A stretch of DNA of 64,000 bases from Phocaeicola vulgatus ATCC 8482 (GCF_000012825.1 NC_009614.1:1984001-2048000), one strand, 5' to 3'; positions 1 to 8,588 are shown, counted from the stretch's first letter. Made by a program: numbers and translations. Notes: generated from the sequence alone by a model not told the origin.

Positions 1-91
1 TTTTGCAAAGTCAACTCCTCTTTATTGATTGTTTCATCAGTATTCATATGCCAAACAGTTATATTGATTAATAATGCTATGATAATGTAGC

Positions 92-1483
92 TTACTGTTG
101 ATTTATAATATAATACCCCCCCGTTTTTTGTGCCCCCCTAAACTCAATTAAACCTGATTTAACTAAAGAATTTAAGTGGCGTTTTGCTGTTGGAATACTT
201 TTCTTTATTAATTCTGCAATCTTGGACGAATTGAGTCCAGGATATTTCTGGATTATCTTTAAAACTTCTTTCTCCTTGCTATTTACAGTATCATTTACAG
301 TATCATTTACAGTATCATTTACAGTATCATTCTTGATACTGATACCTCTTTTGAATATAACCGTAAACATCCCGTCCGTATGAAAATCAGGCTCAGGAAG
401 ATTGGCTTCTTTCATAGCTTCTTGCATACGGGGAATGCCGGATGCCACCCTTTCAACCAAATGCATACGGGTAAACAATCCAAAGATTAATGGGTTGCGT
501 GTCATGCTCTTGTGTCCGAAATCTTTAGCTACGATAGGCAAAAGCCCTCCGGGATTAGAAACCTCTACCCGGTCATCAAACATTTCTATTGTAATGGTTG
601 CTCCCTGTTCGTAATAATCACGATGTGAGAGAGCGTTAATAATGGCTTCTTTAAACACAGTAAGAGGAATTTCCCAAATTTCTTCTCTTGGTCCTGCTCC
701 CTCAATTTTATAAGCTACTTGCAGTTTACTTTCTAGCCATGCCATAGCCTGCAAATATTGTTGGTATAGTGGACCGCCAAAGGTTTTATCATCAATGATA
801 TATACTTTGGTTGTTCCTTTGAAAAGGACACATCTTGTTACTGCGTGTGGAAACTTTCGTTCAGGTTGTTTCCCAAAGAACATGGCTGTTCCATTCTTGG
901 CTACTCCGTTATCCGTAAACAGTTCCAAATTCTCAAATATCTGTTTGTTGGCAGTCGATGGACTTAGCTTTGCTTCCGTGCGAAAGTCTTTTATCGCTTG
1001 TTCATCTGCATCTGTGTAAATGTTGAACCACGAACAAGGGATAGCATCAAAAAATATTTTGTTGCATTCCTGAAAGAAACTGCGCATTTCTTCGACAGTA
1101 CGAAGTTTCTGTGAGTTTGCTCCCTCACGCACAAAGATAGAACCGGAAAATATATAAGGTTTATCTTTCCCTGATGGAACATCAATTACCCAAACTGTCT
1201 TATCCTCGATATTTACCGCATACATATCACAATGGAGAGCTGGAGATATTTCACTGATAGAGCCTTGAATGGCTGAACGTTTGTCATTTTCCAAACCTGT
1301 ACCAATAATCTGTCCGTTATCATCTACGCCGATAAGCAAATATCCTCCGTCAGCATTAGCGAAAGCGCAAATTTCCTCTGTTAGTTCACGAACTTTTGAA
1401 GGTACACGAACTTTAAACTCTACATTATAGCCTTCTCCGCTATCGATAAGTGATTGTATGGTTTCTGTATTTGTCATAGACAT
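92..1483 (-). CDS. AlbA_2 / HATPase-fold putative transcriptional regulator
   Basis: A 463-residue protein of the Schlafen AlbA_2 'ATP-dependent transcriptional regulator' type. Residues about 17-60 carry the AlbA_2 signature (VEFK, FANADGGYLLIGVDD). Residues about 278-315 resemble a GHKL ATPase block (EAIINALSHRDY, then a SNPGG box). The last 55 residues look like a winged helix (SSKIAELIKKSIPTAKRHL). A four-fold NDTV repeat links the ATPase and winged-helix parts. Family members are usually stand-alone regulators or accessory genes of mobile and defence islands; the target is unknown. The coding sequence for the C-terminal tail contains runs of 6 and 7 G on the coding strand, so slippage could change the tail. 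The gene is monocistronic here. Confidence 0.8.
   Translation of the reverse strand: MSMTNTETIQSLIDSGEGYNVEFKVRVPSKVRELTEEICAFANADGGYLLIGVDDNGQIIGTGLENDKRSAIQGSISEISPALHCDMYAVNIEDKTVWVIDVPSGKDKPYIFSGSIFVREGANSQKLRTVEEMRSFFQECNKIFFDAIPCSWFNIYTDADEQAIKDFRTEAKLSPSTANKQIFENLELFTDNGVAKNGTAMFFGKQPERKFPHAVTRCVLFKGTTKVYIIDDKTFGGPLYQQYLQAMAWLESKLQVAYKIEGAGPREEIWEIPLTVFKEAIINALSHRDYYEQGATITIEMFDDRVEVSNPGGLLPIVAKDFGHKSMTRNPLIFGLFTRMHLVERVASGIPRMQEAMKEANLPEPDFHTDGMFTVIFKRGISIKNDTVNDTVNDTVNDTVNSKEKEVLKIIQKYPGLNSSKIAELIKKSIPTAKRHLNSLVKSGLIEFRGAQKTGGYYIINQQ
281..331. repeat. 12-bp tandem repeat inside the AlbA_2 gene
   Basis: About four copies of ATTTACAGTATC run head to tail with no mismatch. On the coding (minus) strand they encode repeated Asn-Asp-Thr-Val. 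The unit length is a multiple of three, so copy-number change would lengthen or shorten the linker between ATPase-like and winged-helix domains without breaking the frame. Confidence 0.9.
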
Positions 1484-1554
1484 CTATAAATATAATGCAA
1501 AAATAGTCATTTCTATTGTTTTAATAACTCTAAAAACAAGGATATATATATGGT

Positions 1555-2394
1555 TTACTTCAAATTGTTCTTTCTGAAATTAGAGGGGCTGCATCCTCTA
1601 TACTTTTTGAAAAACTTATTAAGATGGCTCTCATCGGTAAATCCCAATTCTTCAACGATTTCACAAATTCTCATTTGACTATGTAATAATCTATTTTCTA
1701 CTAACTTTAGTTTGTAGTTTAAAATGTATTGCTGCATAGTTTCATTAGTATGTTTTTTGATATATCGTCCTAAATAATTCTCCGAAATGCCAAAATGTTG
1801 GCTTATATCTTTTGCTCTGATTTTACCTGTTTTATAGATGTTTGCTTGAATATACTGCAATATGTCAAGCGATTTGTCCTCAGAGCATTCATCCACCTGT
1901 TCAGGCAAGAACATTGCGATATTGCGTGCTACCACAATAATAATCGTATTAATTATTTGTGTTATAATCTCCTTGCTGTATAAATTTCGGTTAATATATT
2001 CCCTGATAATCGCTTCAATCATGGGTTTCACCAATAGCTTATCTACTTTATTTCTTAGTATACAACCGGGTTGATGATTAGCATGTTGAAGAATAAACTC
2101 CAGTCTTTGGATATTTTCAGCACCGAAAACAGAAGAATGTATATATATGTCGTTAAACTTGATGTCGACAAACTTAGTTGTTGTATGGATTTCGAAAGAA
2201 TGCGTATCTCCGGGAGTAATCATAAACAAATGTCCGTCATGATAAGGAAACATATTGTTGTTAATCCATTGGATGCCTGTTCCTGAAAGAATATATACTA
2301 ATTCAAAAAAGGTATGTTCATGCTCTTTTAGCAAGGATTCGGCAAGCTCGCTAAAACTAATTTCGAATGGTTGATGTAGGTTTTCTCTTTTCAT
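1555..2394 (-). CDS. AraC family transcriptional regulator
   Basis: A 279-residue regulator with an N-terminal cupin-like sensing domain (about residues 10-130; HTFFELVYILSG, MITPGDTHSF) and a C-terminal AraC double helix-turn-helix (about 175-275; AKDISQHFGISENYLGRYIK and the hallmark GFTDESHLNKFFKKYRGCSP). The length is normal for the family. It is divergent from the acetyltransferase at 2505 across a 110-bp AT-rich spacer, so it probably regulates that two-gene operon and itself. The ligand is unknown; cupin-type AraC proteins usually sense sugars or small metabolites. Confidence 0.9.
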   Translation of the reverse strand: MKRENLHQPFEISFSELAESLLKEHEHTFFELVYILSGTGIQWINNNMFPYHDGHLFMITPGDTHSFEIHTTTKFVDIKFNDIYIHSSVFGAENIQRLEFILQHANHQPGCILRNKVDKLLVKPMIEAIIREYINRNLYSKEIITQIINTIIIVVARNIAMFLPEQVDECSEDKSLDILQYIQANIYKTGKIRAKDISQHFGISENYLGRYIKKHTNETMQQYILNYKLKLVENRLLHSQMRICEIVEELGFTDESHLNKFFKKYRGCSPSNFRKNNLK

Positions 2395-2473
2395 GCCATA
2401 AATATAGCCCTAAAAAACGGATTAATACCAAAATAACGAAAAATAATACCTAAAATTAGCCGAAAAATCGGTA

Positions 2474-2481
2474 TAACTTTG
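2474..2481 (+). promoter_or_regulatory. Putative -7 box upstream of the acetyltransferase
   Basis: TAACTTTG matches the Bacteroidales -7 consensus TAnnTTTG and lies 23 bp before the start codon of the acetyltransferase. No good -33 box sits at the usual spacing, which would fit an AraC-activated promoter. Confidence 0.45.
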
Positions 2482-2504
2482 CAATATATTTAAAATTATA
2501 GCTT

Positions 2505-3101
2505 ATGAAAACTGAAATGGAAAAATGTTTGGCAGGTGAATGGTATGATTGCCACGACCCGTTTTTTATGGATTTGAAAAGTAAAGCTCATCACTTGTTG
2601 ATGAAATATAATTCTTTGCCGTATGAACAAAAGACTGAAAAATATGCCGTACTAAAGGAAATGTTTGGAAGTATAGGCGCAAATGTTTCTGTCGGTCATT
2701 CGTTTATATGTGATTATGGATGCAATATACATATCGGTGATAATGTCACCGTAAATACTGGTTGTACATTTGTCGATTGCAATAAGATTACCATAGGGAA
2801 CAATGTGCTGGTAGCACCTAATGTACAAATCTATACGGCAACTCACCCGGTAGAGTTTAATGAACGACTTGTATTGACAGAAACCCCGGATGGCTGTAAG
2901 TATGTCCGTCGAACTTTTGCCCTCCCTGTCATGATAGAGGATGGCTGCTGGATTGGCGGTGGAGTAATTATTTTACCGGGAGTGACAATAGGGCAAAAAT
3001 GTGTGATTGGTGCAGGAAGTGTTGTAACCAAAGATATTCCGGCAAATAGCTTGGCGGTAGGAAATCCTTGCCGGGTGATACGGAAAATCAATCAAATGTA
3101 A
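2505..3101 (+). CDS. Maltose/galactoside-type sugar O-acetyltransferase
   Basis: A 198-residue left-handed beta-helix acetyltransferase. It has an N-terminal maltose acetyltransferase cap (about residues 5-55), hexapeptide repeats from about 65 to 185 (IHIGDNVTVNTGCTFVD, ITIGNNVLVAPNVQIYT), the catalytic-type histidine in THPV, and the acetyl-CoA-binding tail GAGSVVTKDIPANSLAVGNP. Such enzymes transfer acetyl from acetyl-CoA to sugar hydroxyls in the cytoplasm. It is followed 4 bp later by a HAD hydrolase gene, so the two are probably co-transcribed under the divergent AraC regulator. The physiological sugar is unknown. Confidence 0.9.
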   Translation: MKTEMEKCLAGEWYDCHDPFFMDLKSKAHHLLMKYNSLPYEQKTEKYAVLKEMFGSIGANVSVGHSFICDYGCNIHIGDNVTVNTGCTFVDCNKITIGNNVLVAPNVQIYTATHPVEFNERLVLTETPDGCKYVRRTFALPVMIEDGCWIGGGVIILPGVTIGQKCVIGAGSVVTKDIPANSLAVGNPCRVIRKINQM

Positions 3102-3105
3102 GGTT

Positions 3106-3744
3106 ATGATTAAATTAGTAGCCTTTGACTTAGACGGTACAATCGGAGATACAATTCCCATGTGCCTCAAAGCCTTAAAAAAGGCAGTAACTCCCTATGT
3201 TACTCTTAATGATGTATCCGAAAATGATATTTTAGAAACTTTTGGACTAAATGAAAAAGGGATGATAAAAAAACTTGTTGGTTATAATTGGGAAAATGCT
3301 TTGGATGACTTCTACGTGATATACGAACAAATGCATATAATGTGCCCTCGTCCTTTCGACGGTATAACAGAACTGATTGAGAAGTTAAAAAAGAAATCTA
3401 TTCTTATTGCTTTGGTTACAGGAAAAGGAGAAAAGAGCTGTGCGATAACATTACGTCAATTTAATATGGACACGTGTTTTGATAAAGTAAAAACTGGAAA
3501 TCCTTTCAAAAATAATAAAGCAGAGAATTTTAGGGAACTGCTCGCAGATTATAAATTACAACCGGATGAAATGATATATATAGGTGATACAGTTTCAGAT
3601 ATTGTGTCTTGTAGGGAAGTTGGAATACGATGTTTATCTGCTTCATGGATAACTTCTTGCTTAGATGCACAAAAATTAGAAGCTCACAATGCTGGGAATG
3701 TTTTTTATTCAATAGCTTCACTTGAATGCTATTTAATGGGATGA
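3106..3744 (+). CDS. HAD-superfamily hydrolase (phosphoglycolate phosphatase-like)
   Basis: A 212-residue HAD phosphatase with the four motifs in order: FDLDGTIGDT near the N-terminus (nucleophile and acid aspartates), a helical C1 cap, VTGKGEKS (motif II), the motif III lysine around NPFKNNKA, and YIGDTVSDI (motif IV). The closest types are Gph-like phosphatases; the substrate cannot be told from sequence. It starts 4 bp after the acetyltransferase stop, which indicates one operon. Confidence 0.85.
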   Translation: MIKLVAFDLDGTIGDTIPMCLKALKKAVTPYVTLNDVSENDILETFGLNEKGMIKKLVGYNWENALDDFYVIYEQMHIMCPRPFDGITELIEKLKKKSILIALVTGKGEKSCAITLRQFNMDTCFDKVKTGNPFKNNKAENFRELLADYKLQPDEMIYIGDTVSDIVSCREVGIRCLSASWITSCLDAQKLEAHNAGNVFYSIASLECYLMG

Positions 3745-3788
3745 CAAATATATGTGCTTAATAAAAAAACATTTAGTATTTCTATTGT

Positions 3789-4255
3789 ATGAACAAAATA
3801 TCAGATTTGAGTTTCTTTCGATTATTATCGGAATGCTCACAACGTAAAGTTTTCGGTATCAGAGTTTATGGAAGCTATTGAGGAATTGGCTATTCATTTG
3901 GCTGATTTCAGTATCAGCGAACAGGATAATAGCGTTTTATTACGCTATTTTTCATTCGGATTACATAGACTTAAATCGTATCATGTACGGTTTGAGCAAG
4001 AAAAAAATGCCTTATTTGTATCCCATTGATGAAGCGATTGGGCTACTGAACAATGAAATACGCCTTGTGGAATGGCGTATCAAGTACCCGGAGCAATTCA
4101 AATCACACTTTAACAAACAACCTTTTTCCCCTCTTTATTTGGCAGACAAAACAAATCTGATTGATATAATGGAAATTATCAGCGGTTTATTCCTTTCCAA
4201 ACATATCGTCTATAAAAATGATAAACCTACTTTCTTGTCCGACTTGTCTAAAGTT
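3789..4255 (+). pseudogene. Frameshifted remnant, possibly an RteC-like regulator
   Basis: A readable protein can be pieced together only by changing frame at least twice: MNKISDLSFFRLLSE from 3789, then NVKFSVSEFMEAIEELAIH from about 3841, then YIDLNRIMYGLSKKKMPYL and onward from about 3960 to 4255. The C-terminal part (DKTNLIDIMEII, PTFLSDLSK) vaguely recalls the C-terminal region of RteC-type regulators of Bacteroides conjugative transposons; this is a weak likeness from memory. The reading ends abruptly at about 4255 where an unrelated remnant on the other strand begins. No intact product is expected. Confidence 0.4.
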
Positions 4256-4401
4256 ACAGGCGCATAATCTATGTTTACTGCCTTTTTCATTTTTTCTATT
4301 TCTTCGTTCATTGTACCGAGCAGGGTACGCATTTCCGTCTCTTTTCCGAATACCCGTTTCAGGAGAAGTTTTGTCTTCAGAATGAAGAACAGGATGTTCA
4401 T
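4210..4401 (-). pseudogene. Unidentified gene remnant on the minus strand
   Basis: A 63-residue open frame. Residues 20-50 (TEMRTLLGTMNEEIEKMKK) look like real alpha-helical coding sequence, but the last dozen residues are only the antisense of the plus-strand remnant. The two partial genes are therefore joined tail to tail at about 4255, which suggests a deletion or recombination scar. The family is not recognised. A good promoter (4690-4721, minus) points at it. Confidence 0.3.
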
Positions 4402-4476
4402 TGTTCCTGATCCCTAAGCTCGTATACCTCGTCATCCAGTCTATATTGTTGTATTTGCGTTTTGTGAGAAAACAAA

Positions 4477-4508
4477 AAATCCTGATTCCGTTTGGAAATC
4501 AGGATTTT
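4477..4508. terminator. Rho-independent terminator hairpin
   Basis: An 11-bp perfect stem (AAATCCTGATT / AATCAGGATTT) with a 9-base loop. The T-run on the plus side and A-run on the minus side mean it could act in both directions. Confidence 0.7.
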
Positions 4509-4538
4509 ACTGCCTTTTTTTCTTCAAAGTGGTGCCAC

Positions 4539-4717
4539 CAGAAATCGAACCTTTTGCTTCGGCTTATTCTAACTCCTTGAGTGACTGTACATTTATTACT
4601 TTATCTTTTATGAAAGCCATTGAATTAGCATCACACTAAATTCATCGTTTTTCTTGACTAATCTTGTAATCTTTATCTCTTTGACGTTGCAAAGATAAAT
4701 AAAAGGTTCGATTTCTG
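4539..4717. repeat. 17-bp perfect inverted repeat flanking a leftward promoter
   Basis: CAGAAATCGAACCTTTT at 4539-4555 recurs exactly inverted at 4701-4717, enclosing 145 bp. The right arm lies inside the spacer of a minus-strand promoter. It could be a recombination site pair, the ends of a lost element, or a remnant of tRNA-like sequence. No adjacent recombinase gene supports active inversion. Confidence 0.5.
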
Positions 4718-4721
4718 CAAA
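4690..4721 (-). promoter_or_regulatory. Consensus Bacteroidales promoter
   Basis: On the minus strand TTTG (4718-4721) is followed by exactly 20 bp and then TATCTTTG (4690-4697), a full match to the -33/-7 consensus. It faces the broken genes to the left, so it is probably the orphaned promoter of a deleted gene. The stretch 4722-4889 shows no other feature. Confidence 0.55.
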
Positions 4722-4889
4722 CTAATGCATATTTTTTTGCCTGTTTTTGTCAACGATGCTGTTTATATCTATAGTCTCTGCCTACAGTGTCATTGAAACA
4801 GTAATTTGTATCTGATGTAAATAAAGACGTTGTGTTTCCGTATATGCTTTATTAATAATCAAGTGCTTATTAGATTTTTTCTTTATTTC

Positions 4890-7292
4890 CTATACTTCTT
4901 GCATTATTTGTACTCCTATTCTATTACTGATAGCCGTTTCTACGGCATCGTAAATTTCAGTTTTCGTTGTCTCTATTGATACGATAAGTGAATATTTGAT
5001 AACATTATCAACATTAGCTAATTTCCTTTCTTTCCACCATCCTTGGCCTGGATAAACAATTATCTGCCCACAAGAAGCCAATTCAGCGGCCGTACATTCG
5101 ATCCAGTCAGATTGTACAGTACCTTGTTCTCTTCGTTGTTGTTTGATGGTCCATCTGTTAGTATCATTGTCAGTTCTCTTTTCTCCTTCACTTTTATTTC
5201 TTCTGCAAAGAAACTCTTCCATACTCTCGCTTGCACTTTTCAAGTCGAAATGCAGCGTAGCAGATGGATAACGATACTTGTTGCTTCTTCCCGCATATCC
5301 AGGAGACGGCTTTACATAATAAGATAGTGTGATTCTTATTTTTACATTTTCTTCTCCCATTTGTTCCAGCACCTCTGTTGGCCAAGGCAAATCATAAAAG
5401 TGCAATTGATTATAGGTGTTTGAACCATCTTTTTCCCAATAGGGTATTAACTCATTTTCAAATATAAACGTTGCATATTTTTCATTACTGAATAAGGCCG
5501 TCTCTTCATCAGGAACACCATAGCCGCATAAAGGTATAATATCCTTGATATTACCGATACGTATCATTTCCGGTGTCCATTTGGCAGAATGTACCATCAT
5601 GCCACGAACAGACAACATGGAAAGAGTTGGTGTTGCTGTTTTTATTTTTGCCGCAAGACGTGTCGCTAATGCTGTAGCCGCACTTGTAGCATGGAACTGT
5701 TCCAATGATTCCGCCAAATCTTGGCAGGTAGTAATCAAACTTAAATCAGGATGTGTCGTTGTTTGAAAAACAGGATGATAGGCTATATTACCTCCTTCCA
5801 TGACTATTTCAGGCTTATTGCAACCATTTCTCCAACTCCACGAACTTCTTGACATGGGTGACAGATTCCCTGGAGCTGCCAGTGCCTTGTAGCTTTCATC
5901 TGTTACTATCGTTTTCTCCGTATATGCTCCGACTGTTAATGCGTTCCATGCTTGAGCCGGACTTTGTACAGCATTGGCTTTGCAGGACTCCAGATAATTT
6001 GTGGCATCTACTTCAGGGGGCTCAATGTTGCCCGCTGAAACGAGCACTAAGCGGTCACACTTGCCATTATGGTATATGCTTTCATCCAATGACGCAGAAC
6101 TTGACGTTGACTTTCCGTCATACGATGTACCATCAGTTACAGCCATACATTGTATAGACGCCCCCATAGCCTGAGCCTGATAGATAGCATCTTCAATTAC
6201 CGCTCCATAGAAATCCGGATCTGTTGTATGACCGTTCTCTACAATCTTCACGGAAGCCAAGTCCTGTTCTATGATTATCGGACCTCCATGTCGATAAGTT
6301 ATATCCGTCAAATCTCCATAAAGCATAAGTCCGGCCATACCTGTACCATGGTCACTGTGGTCTGTTGTATCCGGCACGCTGATAGCACTTTTCATTCTGT
6401 CATTAGGAAGAGCAGGTGCCAGCAGTTTATGGGCATTGTTGACGCCTGAGTCCAACAAGCCTATTCTTGTACTGTCTTTATCAAGCGCAAATTGGATTTC
6501 TCCTTCAATCAGTTCACTCCACTCGCGACTTTCGCTCCGATTTTTTATAAGTATCGATGGCTGATGATAGGGACGCACTCCTTCTATATAACCGATAGAT
6601 AGCGGTAATTCACATAACTGTTGTTTGGTTGCTTTTATCATCCAAACATCTACTCCATCAAAATCCAAATGATTTTTACCTGCTTTTAAGATAGCAAGTT
6701 TATCCAAGACATCTGATAATTTTACTGTGTCATATTCCTTTGTTTTAGTTATCCACAACTCAAATAAAAAGGCCTTATTATCAGGTAGTTTGTCGAAATC
6801 TTCTATAGATGTATAGAGCGCATGTATATCTGCCGGCTTAATGGCGTTGATAGGTTCAATCAAGCCTGTATTTTTAGGTTTGCCTGTTTTCGTATTATAC
6901 TTTTCATCGGCATACTCGTCTGCCTTCTTGCTCAGCCAATCTTTTTTCTCATTTTTGATATATACGGTTACATCAACATTTCCGTCACTTTTATCTTCAG
7001 AGATTTTCAGAATGGATGCTCCACTACTTTGGGCTAACTTTTGGGGAACCAATTTGGGAGACATGTCAAGGTTTATATACACACCATCCGCAGACGGTAA
7101 ACCACACTTTTCCCTTTCAGAAAGAGCCGTGATGGCAGATTCAACGACTGCATTATAGCTTTCCTTGATAAATGCAGCATGTTCTTGTCTGTTCCTTTCA
7201 GGAATAACAGGTGGTGGTACAACCTTTGCTCTTGGCGTGAAAGAACGGGGTTCTGCTATTTGGTTACCTAAGAAAAAATGTTCCTTTTGCAT
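4890..7292 (-). CDS. Subtilisin-like S8 family serine protease
   Basis: An 800-residue protein with an unusual roughly 270-residue N-terminal region, then an S8 catalytic domain. The triad is Asp near 281 (GLLDSGVNNAH), His near 314 (HSDHGTGMAG) and Ser near 537 (HATSAATALATRLA, an ATSAA variant of GTSxA). The oxyanion Asn is near 419 (LVSAGN). The last 150 residues form a beta-rich tail. There is no signal peptide, so it should act in the cytoplasm. It is the second gene of a tight operon, 13 bp after an AAA+ ATPase. The pairing suggests the ATPase delivers or unfolds substrates, or senses a trigger, for the protease. It is a candidate anti-phage or stress module; this is inference from context. 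Confidence 0.85.
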   Translation of the reverse strand: MQKEHFFLGNQIAEPRSFTPRAKVVPPPVIPERNRQEHAAFIKESYNAVVESAITALSEREKCGLPSADGVYINLDMSPKLVPQKLAQSSGASILKISEDKSDGNVDVTVYIKNEKKDWLSKKADEYADEKYNTKTGKPKNTGLIEPINAIKPADIHALYTSIEDFDKLPDNKAFLFELWITKTKEYDTVKLSDVLDKLAILKAGKNHLDFDGVDVWMIKATKQQLCELPLSIGYIEGVRPYHQPSILIKNRSESREWSELIEGEIQFALDKDSTRIGLLDSGVNNAHKLLAPALPNDRMKSAISVPDTTDHSDHGTGMAGLMLYGDLTDITYRHGGPIIIEQDLASVKIVENGHTTDPDFYGAVIEDAIYQAQAMGASIQCMAVTDGTSYDGKSTSSSASLDESIYHNGKCDRLVLVSAGNIEPPEVDATNYLESCKANAVQSPAQAWNALTVGAYTEKTIVTDESYKALAAPGNLSPMSRSSWSWRNGCNKPEIVMEGGNIAYHPVFQTTTHPDLSLITTCQDLAESLEQFHATSAATALATRLAAKIKTATPTLSMLSVRGMMVHSAKWTPEMIRIGNIKDIIPLCGYGVPDEETALFSNEKYATFIFENELIPYWEKDGSNTYNQLHFYDLPWPTEVLEQMGEENVKIRITLSYYVKPSPGYAGRSNKYRYPSATLHFDLKSASESMEEFLCRRNKSEGEKRTDNDTNRWTIKQQRREQGTVQSDWIECTAAELASCGQIIVYPGQGWWKERKLANVDNVIKYSLIVSIETTKTEIYDAVETAISNRIGVQIMQEV

Positions 7293-7305
7293 ATTATCTC
7301 CTTAT

Positions 7306-8265
7306 TCAACTTATTTCACGACAAAGTTGATTCCGTTTGTCAACGACCATCTTTACCAATTCTATATTCATTGGCACATCATTTAACAAAGATTCTTTGA
7401 ATATATCAGAACATACCATTTTTATCTCTGCATGGCTCATACCTTCAAACAGAGGTGCTGCCATGGAATAATCAAGTTCTTTAGCCGCATATAGATATTC
7501 ACGCAACAGATGAATACGTTGTCTGGAGTCTGGCAAGCGATATTCAATAACGTCATCAAAACGTCGAAACATCGCTTTGTCTATCGAATCAATGGCATTT
7601 GTCGCTGCAATAATGAAACTGTCTGATGAGTCACGTTCCAACAATTGAAGAAATGTGTTGAGTATTCGGCGCTGTTCACCTACTTCATTTTCCATTCCAC
7701 GCTGAGCACCGATAGCATCGAATTCATCAAAAAGATAGACTGCAGGAACCTCATCTATAAAATCAAAGATACGGCTAAGTTTCTGTCCTGTCTCACCCAT
7801 GAATTTTGTAACGACTTTCTCTGTCCTCACAATAAATAAAGGAAGATTCAACTCTTTAGCCAATACTCCTGCTGTCATAGTCTTGCCTGTCCCAGGTACG
7901 CCATAGAGCAATAATTTGCGGCGGTTGGCAAGTCCATATTTCCTAAGTTCTTCTCTCTTTGTAAATTCTTTGATGACTCTTTCTATCTTTTCTTTCAATG
8001 CTTTGTCCGTCACCATATTTTTCAGGCAATCGTATGTCTCGACTTGAAGCAATAAGTCATCCACATCTTTATTACGTGGAATAAGCTTTAAAGCACTAAA
8101 AGATGTTTTTCTTTGACTTAAAAGCTCCTGGATGGTTCTTGCTAATACTGCATGACCATTCTTTGCCTCTACAGCAGAAATCTGGAGAGCAACTTTTCTA
8201 AATTGTGCATCATCGTTATTCAGATGATTACGTATCAAAGACAATATTTGGTCTGCATTTGCCAT
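7306..8265 (-). CDS. AAA+ ATPase partner of the S8 protease
   Basis: A 319-residue single-module AAA+ ATPase resembling the FtsH/Cdc48 class. Walker A is YGVPGTGKTMTAG (about residues 120-133), Walker B is VYLFDEFDAIG (about 175-185), sensor 1 lies in IIAATNAID, and paired arginine fingers are in MFRRFDD. The roughly 80-residue N-terminal extension may bind substrate or the protease. It lacks a peptidase of its own; the S8 protease encoded 13 bp downstream probably supplies it. A TAATTTTG -7 box and a perfect 20-bp palindrome lie just upstream of its start. Confidence 0.88.
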   Translation of the reverse strand: MANADQILSLIRNHLNNDDAQFRKVALQISAVEAKNGHAVLARTIQELLSQRKTSFSALKLIPRNKDVDDLLLQVETYDCLKNMVTDKALKEKIERVIKEFTKREELRKYGLANRRKLLLYGVPGTGKTMTAGVLAKELNLPLFIVRTEKVVTKFMGETGQKLSRIFDFIDEVPAVYLFDEFDAIGAQRGMENEVGEQRRILNTFLQLLERDSSDSFIIAATNAIDSIDKAMFRRFDDVIEYRLPDSRQRIHLLREYLYAAKELDYSMAAPLFEGMSHAEIKMVCSDIFKESLLNDVPMNIELVKMVVDKRNQLCREIS

Positions 8266-8269
8266 CTAT

Positions 8270-8298
8270 AAATCAATAATTATTGATTTGCAAAATTA
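8270..8298 (-). promoter_or_regulatory. Palindromic operator and -7 box of the ATPase-protease operon
   Basis: AAATCAATAATTATTGATTT (8270-8289) is a perfect 20-bp palindrome ending 4 bp before the start codon at 8265. Immediately upstream on the minus strand is TAATTTTG (8291-8298), a match to TAnnTTTG. A repressor bound here would cover the transcription start and ribosome-binding region. The remaining gap to 8469 shows nothing else. Confidence 0.5.
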
Positions 8299-8468
8299 CT
8301 ATTTTTTCGTCTAATTCCCTAATATATTATCAAATATCACCAATGTCGCCAAACTTTTTGAGGAATGTTTATAGTTTGTATAACAGATTTATGATTTAAG
8401 GAGTGTATGTAAAACACACAAATAGTAATGGAGATGATAAATCATATGGTAACATGTTTTTATATTAG

Positions 8469-8508
8469 GTTGCTTGTCGTCTGATGACTTTTGATGCCAT
8501 CTGATGAC
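8469..8508 (-). promoter_or_regulatory. Phased 10-bp repeat operator, site A (primase promoter)
   Basis: Read on the minus strand, GTCATCAGAT, GGCATCAAAA and GTCATCAGAC follow each other with an exact 10-bp period, followed by GACAAGCAAC, a weak fourth unit. One unit per helical turn puts every copy on the same DNA face. Related arrays occur at 19334-19373 and 29690-29729. In all three the array lies 5 bp from a TTTTG box and points away from the gene it would control. Confidence 0.7.
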
Positions 8509-8513
8509 ACTGT

Positions 8514-8545
8514 TTTGTCTGTTTCGGGTATAAAGCGGTTCTTTG
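8514..8545 (+). promoter_or_regulatory. Primase promoter
   Basis: TTTG (8514-8517), a 20-bp spacer and GTTCTTTG (8538-8545), close to the TAnnTTTG consensus. The phased repeats end 5 bp upstream of the -33 box, the position expected for a class II activator. The primase start codon follows 43 bp downstream. Confidence 0.55.
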
Positions 8546-8588
8546 TCCTATGTGTTAATCGTGAATTAATTCATGAAAAAGATATGTC

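Noticed and set aside
281-331. Short tandem repeats as a CRISPR array
   Set aside because: The units are contiguous with no spacers, and they are in frame inside a coding gene.
4531-4552. A tRNA 3'-end-like sequence on the minus strand (GGTTCGATTTC..GGCACCAC) as an attachment site
   Set aside because: The T-stem does not pair properly and no tRNA body is present. It remains only a weak att-site idea, partly explained by the 17-bp inverted repeat.
8469-8508. Phased 10-bp repeats as replication-origin iterons
   Set aside because: They occur at three separate promoters with fixed distance to a TTTTG box and without an AT-rich melting region or rep gene beside each, so an activator site fits better.
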